A stretch of 64,000 bases of DNA from Streptacidiphilus sp. 4-A2 (GTDB taxonomy: Bacteria > Actinomycetota > Actinomycetes > Streptomycetales > Streptomycetaceae): the NCBI GenBank assembly GCA_014284505.1, contig JAAFYY010000001.1, positions 7,179,845 through 7,243,844 on the forward strand, in the 5' to 3' direction. The position numbers and the translations under genes are program-made. Shown piece by piece: positions 17,597 to 27,006 of the stretch (position 1 is its first letter; every line of letters begins with the position of its first letter). Under the pieces are notes generated by a model, which was not told the DNA's origin, did no database searches, and saw only the letters and a program-made list of their open reading frames with translations.

Positions 17597-18778
17597 CGGC
17601 TGCCCCCGATGGCGGCGGCGTCGCCGTTGACGAGTTCCGCGATCAGACCGGCGGTCTGGGGCAGAGTGAGGTCCGCGCGGTCGGCGAGGTCAGCAAGGCG
17701 GTGCCGGTGGCCGTCGATGAGATGCCGCAGCAGAGGCAGGGCTCGGGCGGCGAAGGTCCATTCCTCTCCGCGGCGATCAGGCGGACGTTGCCGTCGAGGT
17801 CCGTGATCAGCGTCGGTCGGGACGGCAGCAGGCGCACCAGGAGGTCTGGCAGCGCGGGCACACCGTCGACGAAGGGAAGCGAGGGCGTGAGGCGGGCACT
17901 CTCCGTGGCATCCTTGGCCGCTGCGAAGCGGGCGACGAGTCCGGGGCGGTCCAGTTCCTCCAGGAGCAACCTGCGGATCTCCGCGACGAACGCCTCCTGC
18001 TCGTCTCTGTCGGCCAGGCGGGGTACTTCGGCGCGGATGCTCTCGTGCACGCGCAGGATCTCCGACAGCCAGGTGATCAGATCCGCTCCGCTGTGGGACT
18101 GCAGGCCGCAGGTGACGTGCAGGGAGTGCCGGCCTTCTGAAGCCGCTACCGCGTGCCACCAGCCGCGGGGCAGGTAGAGCACGTCCCCGGCGGTGAGTAC
18201 CAGGTCCGCGACGGGCTCGGTCGGAGGTGGGTCGGGAGCCGTGAGATCGCGGTGCATGGGCGCCGTGCGGGTCGGCCCGAACACCCGCCACCGCTTGGCG
18301 CCGTCGAGCTGGACGACCACGACATCGTGGTCGTCCCAGTGGGTGCCGAAGCCCTCGGTTCCGGTCCAGGAGGCGTAGAGGTTGATCTGGCAGGCGGTGC
18401 GCAGCCAGCGTTCCAGCTCGGCGGCGAGACCCCGCAAGCCGGGGTGGAGCTCATCGACGGCGTCCAGGACGAGGGTGGCGCCGCCGGCCAGCTGTTCGTG
18501 CAGGGCCGCGGCTGGAGCCGTTGCCAGACGGTGCTGCGGCGGGTGACGACCGGCTGGGTGTAACGGTAGGAGGGGACAGGTTCGCCGTCGGCGGCCAGGC
18601 GGAACCGCGGCGCTTCGAGCCGGTGCCGGGCCAGGATCGCGTTGAGTTCGTCCCAGCTCACCAGCCCGGCGACGGACGCGGCGTCGCCCCGCGCGAGGTG
18701 GTAGGTGCGGCCGAACGCCTGGGCGAGGAAATCGTCCCCGCCCAGGCGCTGGGCCACCGAGAGGGGCTCGGTGGTCAT
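17593..18778 (-). CDS. JmjC/cupin-8 2-oxoglutarate oxygenase (two frameshifts)
   Basis: About 395 residues if repaired. The N-terminal region (SVAQRLGGDDFLAQAFGR, SWDELNAILARHRLEAPRF) is typical of ribosomal-oxygenase-like JmjC proteins. The iron site is HxD in GTHWDDHDVVVVQLDGAKRW with the second His in PRGWWHAVAASEGRHSLHV. A C-terminal winged-helix-like part follows (LPLLRHLIDGHRHRLADLAD). Base shifts are needed near 18515 and near 17750. These enzymes hydroxylate protein or peptide side chains. The gene starts 12 bases after a 46-codon peptide gene and overlaps the reductase gene, so the peptide is the obvious substrate candidate. Confidence 0.78.
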
Positions 18779-18790
18779 CGGTCGGACCCG

Positions 18791-18931
18791 TCAGTCGTTG
18801 GTGTCGCTGACACCGGTGGAGCCGCCGTCGGACGGCTGCTCGGCACGCGAGCGGGCGGCGGCGACCCGGGTGCGGGCGATGAGCAGGCCGTCGCTGTCCT
18901 GCTCGGTGGCGCTGGTCAGGTTCTCGTGCAT
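18791..18931 (-). CDS. 46-aa peptide, candidate precursor of a modified peptide
   Basis: ATG 18929-18931 is preceded, with six bases between, by a perfect AGGAGGT, stronger than any other ribosome site in the window. The sequence starts MHENLTSATEQDSDGLLIAR and continues with an Ala/Arg-rich stretch (TRVAAARSRAEQ) and a Gly/Ser/Asp-rich tail ending VSDTND. There is no Cys, no signal peptide and no hydrophobic segment. It is the first gene of the operon with JmjC oxygenase, aldo/keto reductase and phosphotransferase. I know no family that matches it. A role as substrate of those enzymes is inference from position and expression signals. Confidence 0.6.
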   Translation of the reverse strand: MHENLTSATEQDSDGLLIARTRVAAARSRAEQPSDGGSTGVSDTND

Positions 18932-19139
18932 GGCAGACCTCCTGTGAAGGATGCGGATCGGGCCGGATGCCCGTTCCGAGAGGTTGAGCGCGACGGCTCC
19001 CGTCGCAGGGGAGCCTGAAGCCAGGAGCCGCCGCGCCGACGGTGGAACCGCTGGCCACCGTCGTGGTGCAGGAGCACAGGCCCAATGGCCATGGCTCCGT
19101 TCCCCGTCCCTACGCGAGCTGGCCGGGGAAGCTGTGGGG

Positions 19140-19630
19140 TCAGGTATCGCTGTCCGGGCGGTGGTGAATGGGGCGGCCGCCCGCACCAGGGCGGTGAGCC
19201 GTTCGTCGCCCAGTAGCCGAGCACTGGGCGCGACCTCGAACCAGACCCTCTTGCCGGCCGGGTCCGGCTCGGCACCCCAGGAGGCGGCGAGGGCCGCCAC
19301 CAGGAGCAGGCCGCGTCCCTGCTGTGCCGCCAGGTCCGGCGATGCGGGGGCGGGCAAGGCCGGTTCGCTGTCGGTTACCTCCACGCGCAGCCGCTCCCCG
19401 GTCCAGCGGACGCAGACCGCGCAGGCGGCCGCCGTGTGCACGACGGCGTTGGTGATCAACTCGCTGGAGAGCAACTCGACATCGCACAGGTCCGACTCGG
19501 ACAGCGGCAGCTCCCAGCTCGCGACCGTGTCCGTGATCAGCCGCCGGGCCGCTGAGACCGCGTACGCGGCCGGCTCCACACGAAAGCCGCGCGGACCGAG
19601 CGGGACCGGCCGACTGGCGAGGACGGACAT
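19140..19630 (-). CDS. RsbW-like ATP-binding protein (HATPase_c)
   Basis: N-box ELLSSELITNAVVHTAA, G1-like VEVTDSEPALP and G2 GRGLLLVAALAASWGAEP mark the serine-kinase/anti-sigma-type GHKL fold abundant in Streptomyces. Start ATG 19630 with AAAGG upstream. After the conserved domain the frame stays open without a stop into the peptide gene at 18791. A one-base shift would end it at 19140, which suits the family length of about 160 residues. Divergent from the XRE-TPR regulator at 19834; pairs of this kind usually work together in regulation. Confidence 0.75.
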
Positions 19631-19833
19631 CACTGGCCTTTCGTCGAGAAGCGGAAGCCGACCGAGCCGGCCTTCTCACTGGGGAGCGCCCGGTGGTGAA
19701 TCCACCAAACCGCCCTCAAAGCCGATGGACCACGGCAGAATTGATGCACCCATGACGCTCTCGTGCTGCAAACCGGCTGCTGAGCTGGGGTCTTGCGAGG
19801 CGGACCAGTCATGGCCCTTCAGGAAGGACGTGC

Positions 19834-21149
19834 ATGGCGACCAGGAGGCACAGGCTCATCGAGCGCCGCGAGGCGGTCGGACACACCCAGGAGTCGCTGG
19901 CCGCTGCGATGGACGTGGACCGCACCACCGTCGGCCGCTGGGAGAGCGGACGAGGCACGCCGCAGCCCTGGATGCGCCCGAAACTGGCGCGGGCCCTGCG
20001 GGTCAACGCCGACCAGCTCGCTCAGCTGCTGGACACACCAGAGCAAGCCGCGTCGGCTGTCGTGCGGCCATCCACAGCCGCGCACCCTGGCGGCACCCCG
20101 AGCGGTTACCGTGGTCGGGCCGCTCGGCAAGCTCAACCGAACTGGTCGCGGCTGTAGCGGCCGACTCCGCCGAGTCGGCCCTGTTCATCCGATTCGCCAG
20201 CACCACCAACGTCGACAGCGTCCTGCTGGAGCAACTGGAAGCCGACATCGTGCGGCTGGCCCTGGAGTACGTCAGCAGGCCCGTCCCCGAATTGATCCAT
20301 GAGATCAGAGGGCTGCGACACAGTGTCTTCGACCTGCTCCAAGGCCGCCAACACCCGAAACAGACACTCCGGCTCCACCTCGCCGCGGGTCGGCTCAGCG
20401 GCCTCGCCACCCACATCGCGCTCGACTCGCCAGTACGCCGTCGCCGCCACGCATGCCCGCGCCACCTGGCTGTGTGCGAATCAGCCGACCACGACGGACT
20501 GCGGGCATGGGTGCGGTCGGTACAGTCCATCGCCTACTGGCAGCGCGACTACAGCCAGGCCGCCGACCTGGCTCAGGCGGGGATGGCCTACACGACGGCG
20601 GCACCATCGGTGCGCGCTTGCTCAGCCTCGAGGCCCGCGCCCTGGCCGCCTTGGGGGACAGGGCCGGGACCCTTCGGGCGATCGAGTCCGCCGCCCAGGC
20701 CCGTACCGGCCTCGCCGACCTGGAGTTGCCGGGCGTGTTCACGTTTCCCGAAGCCAAGCAGTGGACGTATGCCGGCACCGCCCTCCTGGCTCTGGGCACG
20801 ACCGCCAGGTGCCCCAGGCCATCGAAGCCTCCCGGCAGGCGATCGCCCTCTACCGGCCGCGCCTCGGCTCGACCAGTCTTCCGGGGATCTCCTCGCCGCC
20901 CACCTCGACCTCGTCAACGCCCACCTCGCGAGCGGCGACGCGGCAGCAGCCCAGGACGCGCTCACAGTCGTCCTGAGTGCCCCCTCCGAACGTCTGACCG
21001 CCAGTATCGCCAAGCGGCTCCAGGCCCTCAGCCGCAGCCTCAGCGAGCCCGCCTACCTGGGATCCCAGGCAGTTGGGAGCCTGCGTGAGAACGTCCGAGA
21101 AGCCTGCTCCCGACCAGCCCTCATGACCACCCCGGAGCCGCACACGTGA
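19834..21149 (+). CDS. XRE-family regulator with TPR-like C-terminus (frameshifted)
   Basis: Residues 1-65 are an XRE helix-turn-helix (RLIERREAVGHTQESLAAAM, DRTTVGRWESGRG, RPKLARALRV). A base shift near 20130 continues into a helical sensor part (LEQLEADIVRLALEYVSRP, HEIRGLRHSVFDLLQGRQ, AYWQRDYSQAADLAQAGMAY), with further shifts near 20600 and 20800-20900. The last residues (AKRLQALSRSLSEPAYLG) lead to TGA 21147-21149. GTGA overlap with the following methyltransferase implies coupled translation. It is divergent from the RsbW-like gene and probably regulates this cluster. Confidence 0.72.
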
Positions 21150-21961
21150 CCAGCAACAGTGCCCAGCAGGACGCCGCCGTGACCGACAGGGCCCTCCTGG
21201 CAAGCAGTGCCTACGCCGACGCCCGCCACCTCGCCGCACGTCAGTCGATCTACCAATGGCAGCAGCCCCGCTATGACCCGCCTGCCAGCGTCCTCGAGCG
21301 ACTCGTCCAGACGACTGGAACCGTTCTCGACGTCGGCTGCGGCAACGGCAAGTTCGTCACCCGCCTCCACCGGGAACGCGCCGACCTCCGGGTTATCGGC
21401 ATGGACATCTCCGCCGGCATCCTCACCGACGTCCCCCGCCCGGTGATCGTTGCCGACGCCCAGGCCCTCCCTTCGCGGACGGATCCTTCGACGCCGTCCT
21501 GGCGATGCACATGCTCTACCACGTACCCGACATCCCAGCCGCGATCGACGAACTCGCTCGCGTCCTACGCCCCGGGGGACTCGTCATCGCCTCCACCAAC
21601 AGCGGCACCGACAAGCGAGAACTTGACCAACTCTGGAGCCGAGCCGCCGCAGATGTCCTCGGAGTCGCACACGGGCCGTCCCGGGTCTCCCTCAGCTCCC
21701 GCTTCTCCCTGGAGAAGGCGCCGGCACTGCTAGGCGAGGTGTTCTCGGAGGTCCGCGTGATCGAACTGCCTGGCACGATCGAACTCACCGACCAGCTCCG
21801 GCCATCGCGCACCTGGCCTCTTACGAGGCCTGGGCCGACCAACTCGGCGTGCCCTTCGCCGCCAACTCCAGAGGGCCGAGGAACTGGCGGCCGCGGAGAT
21901 CGCCGAACGGGGGGCCTTCCGGATCACCTGCCTCGGCGGACTGCTTGTCGGCAGAAGGTGA
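21146..21961 (+). CDS. class I SAM-dependent methyltransferase (frameshifted)
   Basis: Motif I VLDVGCGNGKFVTRLHRE, acidic loop VIGMDISAGILTDVP and IVADAQALP, then after one base shift near 21475 FDAVLAMHMLYHVPDIPAAI and VLRPGGLVIASTNSGTD. Further shifts near 21800 and 21865 lead to the end (AEIAERGAFRITCLGGLLVG). About 270 residues, UbiE/Methyltransf_11 type. GTG start at 21146 overlaps the regulator stop. A tailoring step for the neighbouring peptide cluster is possible; the substrate is unknown. Confidence 0.72.
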
Positions 21962-22036
21962 ACCTCAAGGCCGCGTGAACGAGTTCAGCAACGACAGTGG
22001 CTCCGAAGGGTGTTGTTGGTCTGGCTGTCAGCGAGA

Positions 22037-22732
22037 ATGGGACGCGTGACGCGAATATCGGAGCACGACGAGGCGTACTGTTCCTGGAAGGAATCCCTGC
22101 GCGCACTAACGGCGGATGCTCAGGCTCTGCAGCGGTGGCAGGATCGCCGGTTCGCTTTGGCTGCACGTATCGGAGATCTTCTTACCGATCCCTACGCCTC
22201 GCATGGTCGAGTGGCTGGTCCGGTGCTGTACGGCATCTACCTCAACGGTGACGGCCCTGCCTACATAGGCCAGAGCAAGCAGGGCGAACGCCGCCTGCGT
22301 GACCTGCCTATTGGTGAGAGCCACCACTTGGCGAACACCCTTCCCCCGGAAATCTGGCAGCGGGTTGTCGTAGTCAGTTGGCCCAGTGTGCTTGACCGGC
22401 TGCCCGTTGAGGAGCAGGAGCGCATTGAGGGCCTCGGCGGCGAAGTCTGCGGGCTTGCACTTGAGCATCTGCTTCAACTCGAACTTTCCCCGCCCCTCAA
22501 CAGTCGCCGTCGGCAGCGCGACGGGAGCTGGCGGACGAGGAAGTTGGAGTCAAGCAGGTCTAGAGGGGCGAAGCAGGCACGGTCCTTGCTTGCTCTGTAC
22601 GAACGCGTCAGGGACTGCTGGTCTGAGCTTGAGCTGGCCGAAGTGCCGACTAGCGACGCTCTCATTGAGCCGGTAGTTCTCTCAGAGCACGGACGCGCAG
22701 TGTTTCCCGCTGCACTAGCGTTGAATGGGTAG
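22037..22732 (+). CDS. GIY-YIG-like nuclease domain protein
   Basis: About 231 residues. The signature GPVLYGIYLNGDGPAYIGQS followed by ERRLRDLPIGESHHL fits the GIY-YIG fold (two-strand GIY...YIG core, then Arg and His). No clear catalytic Glu was located downstream by eye. The C-terminus is basic (SRRRQRDGSWRTRKLE) then helical. The start is one of ATG 22010, ATG 22037 or GTG 22046; none has a strong ribosome site. GIY-YIG proteins cut DNA in repair, restriction or mobile-element contexts; which applies here cannot be told. Confidence 0.55.
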   Translation: MGRVTRISEHDEAYCSWKESLRALTADAQALQRWQDRRFALAARIGDLLTDPYASHGRVAGPVLYGIYLNGDGPAYIGQSKQGERRLRDLPIGESHHLANTLPPEIWQRVVVVSWPSVLDRLPVEEQERIEGLGGEVCGLALEHLLQLELSPPLNSRRRQRDGSWRTRKLESSRSRGAKQARSLLALYERVRDCWSELELAEVPTSDALIEPVVLSEHGRAVFPAALALNG

Positions 22733-22879
22733 TCGGTGATCATAACCAATACGGCGGCGACCTCTTGATCACTTGATCACTCTCCCTCCGAGGTGCGATA
22801 GATAAGGCTGCCCTGGATGCTGAGGAGGAGGCAGATGTCGCCCACCGCATCGACAGCTGCTGTCGCCGCACGCGTGAGT

Positions 22880-23085
22880 TGTCAGAGACCTCAGGGGCAG
22901 GCTGACAATGCGCGGAGCACGATGGCGGGCTCCTTGCGCTCGTCGGGCAGGATCTCGCTGTAGGCGAGACGGGAGTGGTCGTCGACGGCGTTGTTCAGGT
23001 AGCTGTAGCCGACGCGGGAGCTGTTCTTCTTCACGCGTCGGCGACCCAGGGTCTTGTGGCCGTCGGCACTTGCGATCACGCGTCG
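22880..23085 (-). pseudogene. IS481-type transposase remnant
   Basis: A minus-strand stretch (TLGRRRVKKNSSRVGYSYLN, DDHSRLAYSEILPDERKEPA) matches the catalytic-core region of IS481 transposases, where the DDHSRLAY block holds a DDE Asp. Both ends of the gene are missing and no terminal repeats are visible. Confidence 0.7.
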
Positions 23086-23265
23086 TCGTGATCCATATCG
23101 AGCTTTGGGGGTGCAGGTGTGCAGTATTCCGCCAACGCCATCGGCTACCGCGCCGACTTTGCAATCAGCGGGGTAGCAGGCGCGCGGGCGGGCCTGCTAC
23201 CCCCATACCCGTACCCGTCCAGCATGAGCGACGCTCCGCAGGACAAGTACTCCGCCGGACGAGCG

Positions 23266-23394
23266 TCAGCGGCTCAACAACCAGGTCATCAGGGCGCCAG
23301 CCGCACCGGAGGCGAGTCCTTCGGCGATGCGATTGGCGAGGAGGCGGATCTCGCGGCGCCTCTTGCGGGCAGCGGGGGTACCGGTACGGGGCAT
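23266..23394 (-). CDS. 42-aa basic/hydrophobic small protein
   Basis: ATG 23392-23394 has AGGAG eight bases upstream. The product starts MPRTGTPAARKRRREIRLLA and ends in a hydrophobic helix-like part (GLASGAAGALMTWLLSR). It is divergent from the STAND NTPase gene that starts at 23582. It is unlike the shadow frames around it in having a good ribosome site and a basic-then-hydrophobic layout, but at this length the evidence is thin. Confidence 0.4.
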   Translation of the reverse strand: MPRTGTPAARKRRREIRLLANRIAEGLASGAAGALMTWLLSR

Positions 23395-23581
23395 AGCAAG
23401 CTCCTGGGGTGGGTCGCCGACTGCTTGGTGCGGCCGGGCGGTGGCCTCATCGACCTGCTTCCGGGAGGTTTCCGGCGAACCCCTCCGGTCGACCAACGCT
23501 GGCAATAGCCTGGTCAGCTTGGGTAGAGCAGACTTCTCCGCCCCTGTGCCATTCCGGAAGATCCGAAGACGGGGGACGACA

Positions 23582-26562
23582 GTGGGCGAATACGCAGACC
23601 GGTTCTGGGCCGAACTGCAGGCGGTGTACCGGGCGGCAGGGCAGCCCACACTTGAGAGCCTGGTCGCGCTCGCGCGCAAGCAGCGACCGCCGATGACCGT
23701 CGGGGACACCACGGTGAACGATTGGCTACTCGGCAATTCGGTACCTGGCCCGCGCAACACCTCGTACTTCCTCTGTCTCGTGGCCTTCTTGCAGAGACGC
23801 GCGGTGGACCGCGGAGCCGAGTACGCGCCCCTGGCCGCGGGCCGCTGGTCGGAGCTGCTCAAGCAGGCCCGCGGCGAACGCGACCACACCCGTGGCGGTC
23901 GGCCTCGGGCCGGCGTGCAAAATCAAGTTCCCTCAGGACCAGTGACCTTGCCACCGGCCCCCTCAGGATTCAGCGGCCGAGTCGGGCAACTGCAGCAGGT
24001 GCTGGCCTGGTTGGATCCCCAACGCGCGCCACAGCTGACCGTAGGGCAGTCGGACGCAACGGTGGCAGTGGCGGGCATGGGCGGGGTGGGCAAGACCGCG
24101 CTGGCGCTGCAAGCTGCTCATCAGGCCCGCCACCGGGGCTGGTTCACCGGGGCATCCTCTTCGCTGACCTGCGCGGGTACAGCAGCGATGCTGCTAGGGA
24201 CCCAGGCGTGGTCACGGACCGGTTTCTGCGCGCACTCGGGACGAAAGCCAAGGATATTCCCGACACCATGGAGGAGAAGCATGACGCCTGGCGCCTGGCT
24301 CTGGACCGTCTGGCCGCACAAAACCGCCCCCTGCTCGTGGTGTTCGACAACGTCCGCACTGCTGGCCAGATCGCCGTGCTGCTGCCCACCCCACCACACC
24401 GAGCCCTGGTCGTCTCCCGCCATAACCTCTCCACCCTGCAAGCCCGACACGTCGCCCTGGACTCCCTGGAACCTGCCGAAGCCGTCGAGCTGCTTAGCCA
24501 CGCTCTCCAAGCCGGTGCCACGGGTGATGTCCGGGCCACCACTCACCCCCGCGATGCCGAACGGCTGGTCGATCTCTGCGGCCGCCTTCCCCTGGCCTTG
24601 CGGATCATTGCGGCGCTGCTGCGCGACGAGCCCTTCCGTGCCCTTGCCGACCAGGCCGAGGACCTCGATCGCGCCCGACTCGACGCACTGACGTACGACG
24701 ACACCGACGACCAAGGCCAGCCTCTCGAAATCCGCGCGACCTTCAACCTGTCCTATCGCCACTTGACCCATCACCAGGCCCGTGCTTTCCGTCTCCTCGC
24801 TGCGGCCCCGGCCCGGACGTTTCCACAGCAGCGGCCACCGCCCTCCTCGGCACCACCAGCGCACGCCGACTCCTCGCTGACCTCGCCCGAGCCCACCTCT
24901 TGCAGACCGACAGCGAACGCTGGTCCCTTCATGACCTGCTGCGCCTGTTCGCAGACGAGTACGGCCAAGCCCACGCCGACACCGACCAGCGCAGTGCCGC
25001 AGTGGAACGTCTGCTCGACTACTACCTCTACACCGCACAAGCCGCACAAGCGCACCTGGAGCCCCGGGTCGACCCGGATCCGGCCAACCCGTTCTCCGAC
25101 CGGAACACAGCACTGAAATGGCTGGACGCGGAACGCAACACCCTGATGGCCGCTGCCACCTCGACCCCAGCAAGAGGCCACCGCCTCGGCGCGGAGTTGA
25201 CCTTCGCACTGGCCCGTTTCCTCACTCTGCGCCGCTACTTCACTGACCACATCACCCTTGCCACCGCCGCTGCCGCCAAATATCACGGCACTGGGGACCG
25301 CCCCAGCGAAGCGATGGCACTGAGCACCCTCAGCGCCGCTTTGCTGGGCGTACGCAGATTCGATGAGGCGATCGGCAAGTCCACCGTCGCCGTCAAGATT
25401 TTCCGTGAGGTCGGCGACCGCCACAACGCGGCCATTGCGCTGAACACCCTCGGTGTCGCCCTGCACAGTGCACAGCAATACCCTCAGGCGATCGCCGCGT
25501 ACACCGAGGCCGCCGACATTGGCCGCGCCAACGGCGACCGAAGGGGTGAGGCTGCGGCAGTGCACAACCTGGGCCTTGCGCACCTGGAGATGCGGAATTT
25601 CGACGAGGCGTTCGCCGCGTGCACCAACGCGGCCGCCATCTGCCGCGAAACCGGCGACCGCCACGGCCAGGCCGTCGTACTGCACACCTTGGCCAGCGCC
25701 CTGCGGGAACTCGGGAGACCTCGAGAGGCCATCGACGTCCACGCCGAGGCTGCCGCCATCTTCCGGGAAACCGGAGACCGCCAAGGTGAGGCCACATCCC
25801 GTAACAACCGCGGCAGCGCCCTGCGGGAGGCCCGGAGATTCCTCGAGGCCATCGACGCCCACGCCGAGGCTGCCGCCATCTTCCGGGAAACCGGAGACCG
25901 CCACGGTGAGGCCACAGCCCTTAACAACCGTGGCGACGCTCTGCGAGACGTAGGCAGGTACCAGGAGGCGGTCACCGCCCACACCGGGGCCCTCGAGATT
26001 AGCTCGGAAGTCGGCGACCGTCGCGGCGAAGCCACGGCGCTCCAGGGCCTCGGCAATACCCTCTTGGAGATCCGGGTACTCCCAGAAGCGATCAGCGCCT
26101 GGTCCGCTGCTGCCGAGATCTATCGTGCCCTCGGCGATCACCAGAGGGAGGGCGACGCTCTGAACACCCTCGGCAGCGCCCTCCTAAGCGCGAACGTGGC
26201 TCAGGGGGCGCTGACCGCCCACACCGAGGCCGCCAAGGTCTTCCGCAAGGCCGGCAACCGCCAAGGCGAGGGCACAGCGATCACTGGTCTCGGCAGCGCT
26301 CTGTTGCGGCTGCGCAGGATCGAGGAGGCTATTAGCCGCCTACATCCAGGCCGAGGGCATCTTCCGTGAGACCGGCGACCGCCGCAGCGAAGGCATGGCA
26401 ATGCACAACCAGGGCCTCGCCTTGATGGGCACACAGTGCCCCGAGGAAGCGATCACCGCCTTCAGCCAGGCTGCTTTGATTTTCCAAGCCGTCGGTGACA
26501 GTCACGGTGAAGGCATGGCCCGGAACGGCTGGGAGTTGGCCCGCAACGAGCTTGGCTCCTGA
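23582..26562 (+). CDS. STAND NTPase (NB-ARC-like) with TPR sensor repeats (three frameshifts)
   Basis: About 990 residues if repaired. The N-terminal region (residues 1-110) is helical and DNA-binding-like (YADRFWAELQAVYRAAGQP, VNDWLLGNSVPGPRN). The NTPase has P-loop VAGMGGVGKTALALQ, Walker B PLLVVFDNVR, and the GxP block LCGRLPLALRIIAALL, then a winged-helix part (LLADLARAHLLQTD, WSLHDLLRLFADEYG). From about 25280 the protein is tandem 40-residue TPR units (for example AIDVHAEAAAIFRETGDR) to the end. Shifts lie near 24150, 24820 and 26333. Such proteins oligomerise on sensing a ligand; bacterial ones include anti-phage sensors. GTG start at 23582 after a G-rich ribosome site. Confidence 0.8.
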
Positions 26563-27006
26563 GGGCAAGCTCCACATGAGCCTGCTCACCGCGACGGCCG
26601 CTTCTGGGACGGCGCACCGACAGCTCATCTCAAACTGATGCCGGAACAGGCTGATTGGATGCCAACGACCTGCAACGCCTCGAACAAGTCTGAGTTAGCG
26701 TCATCCCCATGACGCCACTCCACCATGCCGGCGCAAAGGCGGCTTCTACCCCGATCGCCCGTAAGGCGACTCCGTCCACCGAGGGGCATCCTCGGGCACC
26801 GTCCTCCATCTGATCTGGGGAGAACGCAAACCGCTAGTCCGTTACGGCCAGGGTCATTACCCTGACCGAGGGGTCCTCCACTCATAGTGAGGTGCAGCAC
26901 TACATAGAGGATTGGCAGGCCCGTTCGGCGGTCCGTTCTCCTGCCTTACGGGTTCGTACTGCCCCTGCGTTTGACGAATCTTCGATAACTCGCCCCGGAG
27001 CGGATT
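26563..27006 (+). other. intergenic region upstream of the GHKL/Z1 operon
   Basis: No gene recognised on either strand. It must carry the promoter of the following operon. The final bases (GGAGCGGA) form a plausible ribosome site for GTG 27007. Confidence 0.35.

Noticed and set aside
18791..18931. Reading the 46-residue peptide as a DUF397-type protein, the usual small partner of XRE regulators
   Set aside because: It lacks the conserved W-x-x-S and related residues of DUF397 and is followed by modification-type enzymes rather than regulators.
25280..26500. Regular 120-bp periodicity that might suggest a CRISPR or satellite array
   Set aside because: The period is three times 40 codons and the units translate as TPR repeats; there are no short identical repeats with unique spacers. 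No CRISPR array is present in the window.
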